Assembly: GCF_021369635.1 (NCBI RefSeq)
Contig: NZ_JAJNBZ010000007.1
Location: 62,001 to 126,000, forward strand
Length of the DNA stretch: 64,000 bases
Direction of reading: 5' to 3'
Source of the DNA: Paenibacillus profundus
GTDB lineage: Bacteria > Bacillota > Bacilli > Paenibacillales > Paenibacillaceae
Below are positions 24,988 to 34,411 of this stretch, piece by piece. The translations under genes and the position numbers were made by a program. A model generated the notes under the pieces. That model worked only from the letters and a program-made list of their open reading frames with translations. It made no database searches and had not been told where the DNA came from. Within the stretch, counting starts at the first letter, position 1. Every line of letters starts with the position of its first letter.

Positions 24988-25938
24988 ATGCCGCTCGATC
25001 ATCAAACTCAAGCTTTTCTGGAGAAACTAAAAGGACAACCGCCGATTGAAAGTTTACCTCCTGCTATCGCAAGAGAGCTTCAACGACAAATGGGAATGCA
25101 AGCCGAATTATTGTCCGCAAAAGAAAAAATCCAGGTTGGAGCAGTTTCCGATCTTACAATTCAGGGTGCACATGGGGAAGTTCCGATAAGGATATATACA
25201 CCAGCAATTGAGGGACCTCACCCCGTATTCGTCTATTATCATGGGGGAGGTTGGGTGCTTGGCGATCTGGACCGCTTTGATGATATTTGTCGCCGGGTAA
25301 CGAAATCTTCTAACTGTGCCGTCGTGTCTGTAGATTATCCGCTTTCCCCTGAGAACAAATTCCCGACTGCAGTAGAAGCTGCCTACACAGCGGCGCAGTG
25401 GGTCTTTGACAATGCGGAACAGCTTCAACTCGATCCGAACCGTCTAGCGGTTGGGGGAGACAGTTCTGGAGGTAACTTGGCGGCAGTTGTCACTCATTTG
25501 GCCAAAGAAAGAAAAACGCTCAAAATTGCTTATCAAGTCCTGATCTATCCAGTAACCGATGCGTCTATGCAAACCGCTACATACAGGGAATTTGCCGAGG
25601 GCTATTTTTTGACCCGAGATCAAATGACATGGTTCTTTGACAACTACTTAAACAGTCATGAAGAAGAAGCAACGAATCCATGGGTCTCGCCTCTTTTATT
25701 TACTGATTTTACCGGCTTGCCGCCTGCGCTTGTCATTACTGCTGAATTCGATCCTCTGCGGGAGGAAAGTGAAGCCTACGCTGAGCGGATGAAGGAGGCC
25801 GGTGTGCCTGTCGTTTTGCATCGTTATGAAGGCACGATTCATCCGTTTGTCAGTTTTGCCGACGAAATCGATAAAGGAATAGAAGCAATAGAGGAAGTAG
25901 CTGATTCGCTGCGTACATTTTTCGGAGTTAATCGTTAA
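24988..25938 (+). CDS. alpha/beta hydrolase, HSL-type esterase/lipase
   Basis: A 316-residue hormone-sensitive-lipase-like esterase. The oxyanion-hole motif is YHGGGWVLGD, the nucleophile elbow is GGDSSGG, and the acid and histidine are in TAEFDPLREE and GTIHPF. Family members hydrolyse short-chain esters. It is in an operon with the PanE-like gene (15-base gap, AAAGGAGG in that gap). The dispersed repeat copy B begins about 20 bases after its stop. Confidence 0.88.
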   Translation: MPLDHQTQAFLEKLKGQPPIESLPPAIARELQRQMGMQAELLSAKEKIQVGAVSDLTIQGAHGEVPIRIYTPAIEGPHPVFVYYHGGGWVLGDLDRFDDICRRVTKSSNCAVVSVDYPLSPENKFPTAVEAAYTAAQWVFDNAEQLQLDPNRLAVGGDSSGGNLAAVVTHLAKERKTLKIAYQVLIYPVTDASMQTATYREFAEGYFLTRDQMTWFFDNYLNSHEEEATNPWVSPLLFTDFTGLPPALVITAEFDPLREESEAYAERMKEAGVPVVLHRYEGTIHPFVSFADEIDKGIEAIEEVADSLRTFFGVNR

Positions 25939-25960
25939 TTGCTTGCACTACCCTTGTTGA

Positions 25961-26130
25961 GAACTTAAAAATGAAGTGAAAAGGAAACAAGAATGGTAGG
26001 AGTACCCGCTCCGTCGCTGTTGATTCCAAGTCATTGGGATGAGACTGCGCGGGGATGACTTGGATTCAAAGGCGATCGCCAGGTCTCTCCAGCGGATACC
26101 CTCTACCTCGATTTGTTTCGTTTTCAATCC
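25961..26130 (-). repeat. dispersed hairpin repeat, copy B
   Basis: A ~170-bp imperfect palindrome homologous to 20406-20570 in the opposite orientation. The inner arms TTGATTCCAAGTCAT (26020-26034) and ATGACTTGGATTCAA (26055-26069) pair with one mismatch. The outer arms include GGTAG/CTACC and CCGC/GCGG, where copy A has GGTGG/CCACC and CTGC/GCAG. Paired changes therefore preserve the stem. It lies between convergent genes and its right end overlaps the stop codon of the ABC ATPase gene. Confidence 0.75.
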
Positions 26131-26915
26131 TCCAAATGCGGGACCCGGACATACACGCGCTGACGATGCTTCTCTACTACCACGGGAGCTTCAAAGAAAT
26201 CACTCAATGTAGCTGCCTCCATAATCCGTTCCGTTGCATCGCTATGGATGACCTCACCCTGCCGCAGCAACAGTGTGTGGCTGAACACAGGGAGAATTTC
26301 TTCGGTATGGTGGGTTACATAGAGTAATGTAGGTGTCTGTTCCTGCTGCGTCAGCTCATGAATACTGTCGAGTAGTCTTTCACGCGAGAACAGATCCAGC
26401 CCATTGCACGGTTCATCGAGAATCAAAATTTGAGGGTCGGCCATCAACGCCCGGGCAATCAGCACCTTCTGCTTCTCACCTTGCGAACAGGTCCTGAACT
26501 CGCGATCCCATAAGTGACCGCAGCCGAGTGTGCGCATCAGCGCTTCGGCACGGCTTGTGTCTTCTTCTGACAATCGTTCATATAAGCCGATGGTGGCATA
26601 TTTCCCGCTAATGACGACGAACTGGGTCTTATCGGATCCATATAGCTTCTCCTGCAGGGAAGAGCTGACCCATCCGATGGACTTGCGAAGATCGCGCAAA
26701 TCAACTTGGCCAAAACGATGGCCCAAGACGGATACAGTTCCTTGAGTCGGCCATATATATCCGTTGATCATATTAAGAAGCGTCGTTTTCCCCGAACCGT
26801 TCAGCCCAAGCAGCGCCCAATGCTCTTGGAGCCCGACTTTCCAGCTGACATTCTTCAGCAATACATCCTTGCCATTTTTCCAATATACTCCCTGCATATC
26901 TATTACATGGTTCAT
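26124..26915 (-). CDS. stand-alone ABC transporter ATP-binding protein (YlmA-like)
   Basis: A 263-residue ABC ATPase with Walker A GLNGSGKTTLLN, a variant signature CSQGEKQKVLIARAL in place of LSGGQ, Walker B ILILDEPCNGLDL, and a switch His in VTHHTEE. No permease gene is adjacent, as with YlmA of B. subtilis. It may serve a transporter encoded elsewhere or act in a non-transport role. Start chosen at MNHVIDMQ, with GAGGTC 9 bases ahead, and an upstream in-frame extension is rejected. It is transcribed alone. Confidence 0.85.
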   Translation of the reverse strand: MNHVIDMQGVYWKNGKDVLLKNVSWKVGLQEHWALLGLNGSGKTTLLNMINGYIWPTQGTVSVLGHRFGQVDLRDLRKSIGWVSSSLQEKLYGSDKTQFVVISGKYATIGLYERLSEEDTSRAEALMRTLGCGHLWDREFRTCSQGEKQKVLIARALMADPQILILDEPCNGLDLFSRERLLDSIHELTQQEQTPTLLYVTHHTEEILPVFSHTLLLRQGEVIHSDATERIMEAATLSDFFEAPVVVEKHRQRVYVRVPHLED

Positions 26916-27292
26916 CTTTCCTGACCTCTTTCTTATTGCATCAATTATCGGATAATGCATGTGTGTCTCTGACGGCGCCGCAGTCTATTCCATCTATCAT
27001 AAAGAAGGTCCAGCAGTCTGTCGATATGAAAAGTGCTCATTGGAGCAAGAATTCGATCTGCAAGAGGTCGTTAACCGCTTCCGGCAGTGGACCTCGTCAT
27101 TGCTCTTGTATGGGTTCGAGGAGCCGCTTGCGATGCATGAGACGGAAGGCCGAGTGCTTCAATATTTTATTTGCGAATCAACGTTCCTATCTTTCAGCAA
27201 AAAAAGTTTGCACAATTCTAACGGGAGAGAATCAGCAGTATAGTGTGTTGTGGGGTCAATACACCGTTACAAAGAACGGAGATATTGAACAG
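26916..27292. other. intergenic region upstream of the catalase gene
   Basis: About 380 bases. A 95-codon plus-strand frame (26959-27243) exists but has no ribosome site and no family resemblance, so I do not call a gene. Confidence 0.4.
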
Positions 27293-27323
27293 TGAATAAT
27301 TCATTTCATATTACTTCAAAATA
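27293..27323 (+). promoter_or_regulatory. possible SigG (forespore) promoter of the catalase gene
   Basis: TGAATA (27293-27298) is a perfect SigG -35. After 18 bases comes CAAAATA (27317-27323), which matches CATACTA at 5 of 7 positions. Confidence 0.35.
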
Positions 27324-27372
27324 ACACATGTCCCTACATTTACCATTTGCATGTCGTAAGGAGGATGAAGTG

Positions 27373-29040
27373 ATGGACGATGAGAAGATGAACACAAATG
27401 AAAAAGAAAATGCGCTGGAACATGGCACTTCGGTAACGGGTGCCGGGGACGCACTCGATAAGCGCATGGCGGTAGGAGAAGAAGCATCTACCCTGACGAC
27501 CCGTCAAGGCCATCCTGTGAAAAATAACCAGAACATACGGACGGTGGGGAACCGGGGACCTGCAACGCTTGAGAATTACCAATTCATCGAAAAAATTACA
27601 CACTTTGATCGTGAACGTGTTCCTGAGCGGGTGGTCCACGCACGAGGCACGGGTGCGCATGGGTACTTTGAAGCTTACGGAAAAGTCGGGGATGAGCCGG
27701 CTTCCAAGTATACTCGAGCGAAATTGTTTCAGGAGGCGGGTAAAAAAACACCTGTCTTTGTCCGCTTCTCAACGGTAATTCACGGTGGCCATTCCCCTGA
27801 AACGTTACGCGACCCGCGGGGCTTCGCAGTCAAGTTTTACACGGAGGACGGAAACTGGGACCTGGTCGGCAACAATCTTAAAATATTTTTCATTCGTGAC
27901 GCGATCAAATTTCCGGATATGATTCATGCCTTCAAACCGGATCCGATCACGAATATTCAAGACGGTGAACGATTTTTCGACTTCTGCTGCAACTCGCCTG
28001 AGACGGTCCACATGGTCACATTCGTATACTCGCCATGGGGGATCCCGGCTAACTATCGACAGATGCAAGGGTCCGGTGTGAATACATACAAGTGGGTGGA
28101 CAAAGAAGGACACGCCGTTCTCGTTAAATACCATTGGGAGCCGAAGCAGGGGATTAAAAATTTGACGCAAGCGGAAGCTGAAGAAATTCAAGGTAAAAAC
28201 TTTAATCACGCCACACAAGATCTATATGAAGCGATTGAGCGCGGAGAATATCCCGAGTGGGAGCTGTTCGTACAAATATTGAGTGACGATGAGCATCCTG
28301 AGCTTGATTTCGATCCATTGGATGACACGAAAATATGGCCGAAAGATGAGATCCCGTGGTTGCCAGTTGGACGAATGGTATTGAATAAAAACCCGGGAAA
28401 TTATTTTGCCGAGGTCGAGCAGGCTGCCTTTGGCACCGGAGTTCTTGTGGACGGCATGGATTTCTCGGATGATAAAATGCTGCAGGGGCGCACACTTTCT
28501 TACTCGGATACCCAGCGCTACCGTGTTGGTGCGAATTATTTGCAGCTGCCGATAAATGCGCCGAAGAAACGTGTGGCTACCAATCAACGTGACGGGCAAA
28601 TGGCCTATTATGTGGATGCCGCTCCAGGCCAAAATCCGCATATTAACTATGAGCCATCTTCATTGAATGGATTGAAAGAGGCGCCGAAAACAGATAACGA
28701 GTACACGCCGCATGTAGAAGGGAAATTAGTTCGCGAAAGCATCGACCGAACGAATGATTTTAAGCAAGCAGGTGAAACCTATCGGGCATTTGATGACTTC
28801 GAGCGCGATGATCTCATCTTAAATCTCGTGAACACCTTAAAAACGTGCAATTCCCATATCCAGGAGCGGATGGTCGAGTTATTTACGAAATGTGATGAAG
28901 AGTATGGGTGTCGAGTAGCTGAAGGACTGCAGCAATATGCGAATCAAGGTACGGCCAATCACGGCCCGATTGGCTCTGCGGATACAGGCGAAGCTGTCAA
29001 GGAAGCCGAGCGCAAAGGGCATCAGACAGATTCGTATTAA
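27373..29040 (+). CDS. monofunctional heme catalase (KatX/KatE-like)
   Basis: A 555-residue catalase that converts H2O2 to water and oxygen. The distal His region is [17 protein letters not shown]. The distal Asn/Arg region is [24 protein letters not shown]. The proximal heme-ligand Tyr is in [14 protein letters not shown]. Length and the [15 protein letters not shown] variant are closest to spore-type KatX enzymes as I remember them, and a possible SigG promoter lies ahead. No PerR box is seen upstream, unlike vegetative katA. AAGGAGG stands 10 bases before the chosen ATG. Confidence 0.9.
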   Translation: MDDEKMNTNEKENALEHGTSVTGAGDALDKRMAVGEEASTLTTRQGHPVKNNQNIRTVGNRGPATLENYQFIEKITHFDRERVPERVVHARGTGAHGYFEAYGKVGDEPASKYTRAKLFQEAGKKTPVFVRFSTVIHGGHSPETLRDPRGFAVKFYTEDGNWDLVGNNLKIFFIRDAIKFPDMIHAFKPDPITNIQDGERFFDFCCNSPETVHMVTFVYSPWGIPANYRQMQGSGVNTYKWVDKEGHAVLVKYHWEPKQGIKNLTQAEAEEIQGKNFNHATQDLYEAIERGEYPEWELFVQILSDDEHPELDFDPLDDTKIWPKDEIPWLPVGRMVLNKNPGNYFAEVEQAAFGTGVLVDGMDFSDDKMLQGRTLSYSDTQRYRVGANYLQLPINAPKKRVATNQRDGQMAYYVDAAPGQNPHINYEPSSLNGLKEAPKTDNEYTPHVEGKLVRESIDRTNDFKQAGETYRAFDDFERDDLILNLVNTLKTCNSHIQERMVELFTKCDEEYGCRVAEGLQQYANQGTANHGPIGSADTGEAVKEAERKGHQTDSY

Positions 29041-29287
29041 AATAGGAAGAAACGATATGACTTCGACGAAGCTGTTCATCCCGGCAGTAGTGAATGATTT
29101 TGGTTTTCTGTTCTGAATGGATATACAATGTCGCTCATCTATTGGTGATGAGCGGCTTTTTCGTTATGCCACCCAAAGTTTTAGGGAGACCAAACAAATC
29201 TGGAGCGGAGAGGTGCCGGGGACGGATAACGAACATACAATATAAGATTAAATCAAAAATGAATTCTTCCAGCTAAAGAGGTGCTAA

Positions 29288-31192
<1,905 letters not shown>

Positions 31193-31239
31193 ACTACCAG
31201 CAATCTCTATCTCGATAAGCGTATATGCAAGGTAAAATG

Positions 31240-31271
31240 CCTCCCTCGTTCAGTCCGAGGGAGGTTTGTTT
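31240..31271 (+). terminator. intrinsic terminator after the collagen-like gene
   Basis: CCTCCCTCG and CGAGGGAGG form a 9-bp stem with a 7-base loop, followed by TTTGTTT. Confidence 0.85.
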
Positions 31272-31404
31272 ATGTCACAGTTTATTTATGTAATGAAAAC
31301 GGGCCTGCTTTGAAACCTCGGCCGCCGCTCTTTAAAATGGATTGACAGCTACTACCAAACTAGTTAGAATACAAAAAAATGTAGCGGAAGAAAGAGGGTA
31401 TATT

Positions 31405-32223
31405 ATGTGGATTTCATGTTCCCCGAACGATCCGGTGCTTATCCGGCGGCCCTTCACAGACAATGAAGTGGAGTACCAGCTGTTGCATCGCATCTGCGGA
31501 TCGCAAGATTGCAGCATACGAATGAGGACGGAGAAGGGAGACGCCGTCTTTGCCCAAACCGCCGGACAACATGCATGGCTGTGGGTGAGCGAAGAAGCAA
31601 CATTGGAACAGAAGCAGTCGCTCATCATGGCATTATGCGAGCTTACGATCGATAAAGACATTCCCGGCATTTCCGCTCATCCGGAAGTTGCCGAATTATT
31701 CGCACAGATGTATACGGACATAGTAGGCGGATCATATAAGCTTCAAATGGACTTGCAATCGTACGCTTGCGAGCATGTGACTGCGCCGGCGAATGTGCAG
31801 GGGAGGATGCGGAGAGCAGCCCCGGAGCATGTAAATACGATTAGCGGCTTCGTCACTGACTTTATCGCAGAGGCAATGGGCACGGCAGTTCCTCGTTCCG
31901 ATCAGGTTCCATTCGTTGAGCGTTCCATTGCATCGGGTGATATGATGGTATGGACGAGGGAGGAAGAGCCCGTAGCAATGGCACGGATTGCCCATCGTTC
32001 ACCGAGACATGCGCGGATTAACAGCGTCTATACCGCTCCCGAGCATCGGAAAAAGGGGTACGCTAGCGCCTTGGTCGCTGAACTGTGTGACATCGTTCAA
32101 CAAGAACAGTTGATTCCAATCTTGTATGCGGATATGGTCAATCCCGACTCGAATAATGTGTACAGAAAGATTGGATTTGCGGAGCGTGGCATCATTAGAG
32201 AGCTGGCTTTTCAGCAGAGCTAA
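31405..32223 (+). CDS. GNAT-family N-acetyltransferase
   Basis: A 272-residue protein. The C-terminal half is a GNAT fold: INSVYTAPEHRKKGYASALVAELC is the acetyl-CoA pyrophosphate-binding segment, and YRKIGFAERG is the closing strand. The N-terminal ~130 residues form a second, more diverged domain, as in several two-domain Bacillus GNATs. The substrate is unknown. The chosen ATG has AGAGGG 6 bases ahead; an upstream in-frame ATG at 31342 has no ribosome site. Confidence 0.82.
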   Translation: MWISCSPNDPVLIRRPFTDNEVEYQLLHRICGSQDCSIRMRTEKGDAVFAQTAGQHAWLWVSEEATLEQKQSLIMALCELTIDKDIPGISAHPEVAELFAQMYTDIVGGSYKLQMDLQSYACEHVTAPANVQGRMRRAAPEHVNTISGFVTDFIAEAMGTAVPRSDQVPFVERSIASGDMMVWTREEEPVAMARIAHRSPRHARINSVYTAPEHRKKGYASALVAELCDIVQQEQLIPILYADMVNPDSNNVYRKIGFAERGIIRELAFQQS

Positions 32224-32359
32224 ATTGCAATTTAGCCTCTACAGCCGAATTGGAAATTTGTATAGGAGAATTATTATATTGATGTAAATCCAATTCGAGT
32301 TATAATTAATAACGGGGCATGACCGTTTATTCGAATGCCTACATTATGAATTTGAATAA

Positions 32360-32500
32360 GGATCTTCAGGGCCAGGTGTAATTCCTGACCGGCGGTGAAG
32401 GGCTGAGAAGCAGCCCCAAGCCCGCGACTCGCTGCATGTTTGCAGCGACTGACTTGGTGCAACTCCAAGGCCGACGGTATAGTCCGGATGGGAGAAGATC
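32360..32500 (+). promoter_or_regulatory. FMN riboswitch (RFN element)
   Basis: The aptamer is recognisable end to end. It opens with GGATCTTCAGGGC and has the core blocks CCTGACCGGCGGTGA and AGCCCGCGA. The variable arm is CGCTGCATG...CAGCG. It then has the CTTGGTGCAACTCCAAG hairpin and GCCGACGGTATAGTCCGGATG, and closes with GAGAAGATC pairing with the opening GATCTTC. The gene starts 142 bases downstream. No U-run hairpin lies between, so translational control is more likely than termination. Confidence 0.96.
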
Positions 32501-32641
32501 GCTCAAGCGTTTCACGTGAAGAACTGCACATGACAGCTCTAATGCGGAATTTGCTTCATCATGACCTTCATCATGACGGATAGGCGACGTATGTCTTCTT
32601 CAGCCAGATCCTATATTCAACGACCTTGGAGGTTATTGAAT

Positions 32642-33562
32642 ATGGACCACGTTATTCACGTTGAACAGAGGAACAGCAGCACGCGCAGAGGAGTTCTGTT
32701 CGTTGCGCTAGGGGCCGCCCTATGGGGACTGGGGCCCATCTTCCGAGTTCTAGTGTTGGAGTACTTGACTTCGACACAAATCGTCCTCATCGAACATCTC
32801 ATTTTACTCCTTTATGCAGCCCCCATTCTATGGGTGCACCGGAGGGAACTTCGGGGATGCTCTTGGCGTCATTTGTTCGCGCTCCTTTTCATTTCGTGGG
32901 GGGGCTCGGTAATGGCGACCATCATGTTCACGGAAGCTTTCGCACATGGTAATCCGAATGCGGTATTGCTTCTACAGAAGCTGCAACCGATATTTGCCGT
33001 CATACTGGCACGTGTTCTGTTGAAAGAAACACTCCCCAGACGCTTCCCTATGCTGCTGTTGCTGGCAGTTGCCGGCACATACTTGCTTACGTTTGGATGG
33101 TCATTGCCAATAGGCCACGTGCGTGAGGTCGTAGGGGTGAGCAGTCTGCTTGCTTTCGGGGCCGCGTTTCTATGGGGCGGGTCCACCGTAATGGGCAGAT
33201 TAATGCTGGACAAGATGGAATATGAAACGGTTACGGCATTGCGATTCTTGTTGGCACTGCCACTGTTGTTCATGCTTACATGGAACGAACATCCAAGTTG
33301 GAGTATCCCTGCAGCACAGTTGGGCACCGTATCATTTTATATCATCATGCAGGCATTGCTGCTGGGGCTCGTAAGCTTGTTGTTATATTACCGCGGTTTA
33401 TCCGTTACGAAAGCTTCTTACGCAACCCTTGCGGAGCTGTCGTTCCCGCTCGTCGGCATGATGATGAACTGGATCGTCTTCAAGGAAGTCGTCACCATTC
33501 CGCAATTGACGGGATTCGTCCTAATATGGGTTGCGTTGTATCTGGTCTCTAGACAGCAATAA
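32642..33562 (+). CDS. EamA/DMT transporter under FMN riboswitch control, candidate flavin transporter
   Basis: A 306-residue, ten-helix EamA protein (two repeats; VALGAALWGLGPIFRVLVLEYLTSTQIVLIE in the first and TLAELSFPLVGMMMNWIVFKEVV in the second). Its leader is a complete FMN riboswitch, which nearly always controls riboflavin synthesis or transport. EamA-type flavin transporters are known (RibN in proteobacteria; ImpX proposed downstream of RFN elements). The ATG is preceded by GGAGG at 9 bases. Import of riboflavin is the likeliest role, and export cannot be excluded. A terminator follows, so it is monocistronic. Confidence 0.85.
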   Translation: MDHVIHVEQRNSSTRRGVLFVALGAALWGLGPIFRVLVLEYLTSTQIVLIEHLILLLYAAPILWVHRRELRGCSWRHLFALLFISWGGSVMATIMFTEAFAHGNPNAVLLLQKLQPIFAVILARVLLKETLPRRFPMLLLLAVAGTYLLTFGWSLPIGHVREVVGVSSLLAFGAAFLWGGSTVMGRLMLDKMEYETVTALRFLLALPLLFMLTWNEHPSWSIPAAQLGTVSFYIIMQALLLGLVSLLLYYRGLSVTKASYATLAELSFPLVGMMMNWIVFKEVVTIPQLTGFVLIWVALYLVSRQQ

Positions 33563-33587
33563 ATGCTATTCGAATATATTACCGTTG

Positions 33588-33620
33588 ACCTTCCTGGTAT
33601 ATACACCAGGGAGGTTTTTT
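33588..33620 (+). terminator. intrinsic terminator after the riboswitch-controlled gene
   Basis: ACCTTCCTGGT and ACCAGGGAGGT pair over 11 positions (one wobble), with a 6-base loop and TTTTTT. Confidence 0.88.
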
Positions 33621-33759
33621 CATTATACCTAACCGTTTTTTCTCTATAGTGTCGGAAAAAACATTATTTCGTGCAATTATTTTCCTTCAACTCCCATCAT
33701 AAATTCCTTATAAATATGCAAATTAATCATCATTGGCCGATTATGAAGGGGAATGTCGC

Positions 33760-34326
33760 ATGAAACTAAAAATGTATCTGTTATCCACATGGAACGTTTT
33801 CGATCCCATATACTGCTCACTGAGACGGCTTACTTATATCGACCGTGCGAACCAGAATATTTTCAGGGTAAAACTGCTAACTTATCGAGGTAAGGAAATA
33901 GCGATGTCTGACGGAACACGTATCCGGAACAAGGATCTATTAGTAAAGATTCATTTGTACAATGTACAATTGTTGCGTCAAGTGTTGCATGTAACGAATA
34001 ACGTTCAAAAGGGGCGCATCATTTATCGGTGTGTGGATCGTTCGTTGCCGGGCGTGTGCCAATTCATCCAGAACCATCCGAGAGGGAATGAAATCAAAGC
34101 CATCATTGGAATCACCATGCTAAATCGGGGATGCCGACAACTCGGCTTTGACGTGGTGCCTATTTCCAATCCGTTATATCGGGGGTTTAAATGGATTAAT
34201 CAACTGCCTATTCATTTAATTTCGGTGTCAAATCCGATAAATCGATTCAAGAAGCGGCATCTCCCGACATATTTAGTGATGTCCAAAAACAAGCTTGAAA
34301 AAATTTATGGCCATCCTTCTACATAG
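33760..34326 (+). CDS. YkoP-like conserved protein
   Basis: A 188-residue basic protein. The N-terminal YLLSTWNVFDPIYCSLRRLTYIDRANQNIFRVKLLTYRGKE, the central GRIIYRCVDRSLPGVCQFIQ and IIGITMLNRGCRQLGFDV match B. subtilis YkoP as I remember it. The biochemical role of the family is not established. The start has GGGG about 9 bases ahead. It is transcribed alone and convergent with the GH92 gene through a shared terminator. Confidence 0.7.
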   Translation: MKLKMYLLSTWNVFDPIYCSLRRLTYIDRANQNIFRVKLLTYRGKEIAMSDGTRIRNKDLLVKIHLYNVQLLRQVLHVTNNVQKGRIIYRCVDRSLPGVCQFIQNHPRGNEIKAIIGITMLNRGCRQLGFDVVPISNPLYRGFKWINQLPIHLISVSNPINRFKKRHLPTYLVMSKNKLEKIYGHPST

Positions 34327-34361
34327 ACGAACTGGAACAACTGCTGACGTCTCATTTCATA

Positions 34362-34406
34362 AAAAGAAAGGGTGCCCCGAGTATTCACCGAGGGGGCACC
34401 CTTTTC
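34362..34406. terminator. bidirectional terminator between convergent genes
   Basis: AAAGGGTGCCCC (34367-34378) and GGGGCACCCTTT (34393-34404) pair perfectly. The stem has A-rich sequence on the left and T-rich on the right, so it works on both strands. Confidence 0.88.
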
Positions 34407-34411
34407 TGCCA

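Noticed and set aside
26959..27243. 95-codon plus-strand frame upstream of the catalase gene
   Set aside because: No ribosome site, no family resemblance, and irregular composition. I treat it as intergenic.
27244..27372. PerR box for the catalase gene
   Set aside because: I looked for TTATAATnATTATAA in this region and found no acceptable match.
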